A stretch of 5,708 nt of DNA from an uncultured Acidobacteriota bacterium (lineage in GTDB: Bacteria; Acidobacteriota; Blastocatellia; Pyrinomonadales; Pyrinomonadaceae): assembly GCA_946480545.1 (NCBI GenBank), contig CAMLKY010000164.1, forward strand, positions 1-5,708, in the 5' to 3' direction. The position numbers and the translations under genes are program-made. The notes under the pieces were generated by a model. That model did not search any database, was not told the DNA's origin, and was given only the letters and a program-made list of their open reading frames with translations. Numbering within the stretch: the stretch's first letter is position 1; every line of letters starts with the position of its first letter. Positions 5,699 to 5,708 of the stretch are shown here, piece by piece.

Positions 5699-5708
5699 TG
5701 ATTCGACA

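Overview
The window is 5.7 kb of densely packed bacterial chromosome (GC a little above 55% by eye). It holds seven protein-coding genes, six complete and one running off the left edge. I see no RNA gene, CRISPR array, transposase or phage gene. The combination of a FecR/fibronectin-III membrane protein, weak or absent Shine-Dalgarno sites and a GCAGGCAGGATGCCTGC-type dispersed repeat resembles Acidobacteriota, perhaps Blastocatellia/Pyrinomonadaceae. That placement is inferred from remembered gene styles, not from a search.

Layout. Bases 1-3393 are one minus-strand transcription unit, read from right to left. The order is free methionine-(R)-sulfoxide reductase (msrC, 3393-2878), a TerC/Alx-type membrane ion exporter (2881-1832), a membrane-anchored FecR/FnIII/Ig-like protein (1830-610), and a CzcD-like zinc/cadmium cation diffusion facilitator (600 to beyond base 1). 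The junctions are extremely tight: a 4-base ATGA overlap, a 1-base gap, and a 9-base gap, so translational coupling is likely. An 87-base divergent intergenic region (3394-3480) separates this unit from a plus-strand pair: the fluoride channel crcB/fluC (3481-3864) and a four-helix membrane protein of unknown function (3916-4464). That last gene overlaps tail-to-tail by 4 bases with purK (5600-4461, minus strand), the ATP-grasp enzyme of purine synthesis. Upstream of purK lies a non-coding stretch with a compact nested inverted repeat (5644-5698) that looks like a dispersed repeat unit.

Taken together, bases 1-4464 read as an ion and redox homeostasis cluster: repair of oxidised free methionine, probable Mn2+ (or related metal) export, Zn2+/Cd2+ export and F- export, with two poorly understood membrane proteins among them. 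purK is an unrelated housekeeping neighbour.

Most noteworthy points: the CDF gene has no ATG or GTG where its His-rich N-terminus begins, and instead shows an ACG codon 7 bases after an AGGG that overlaps the stop of the preceding gene, in the same reading frame. A FecR/FnIII protein is wedged between two metal exporters with no sigma factor or TonB receptor. The TerC protein has an insertion before its last helix. A small hairpin covers the crcB translation start.
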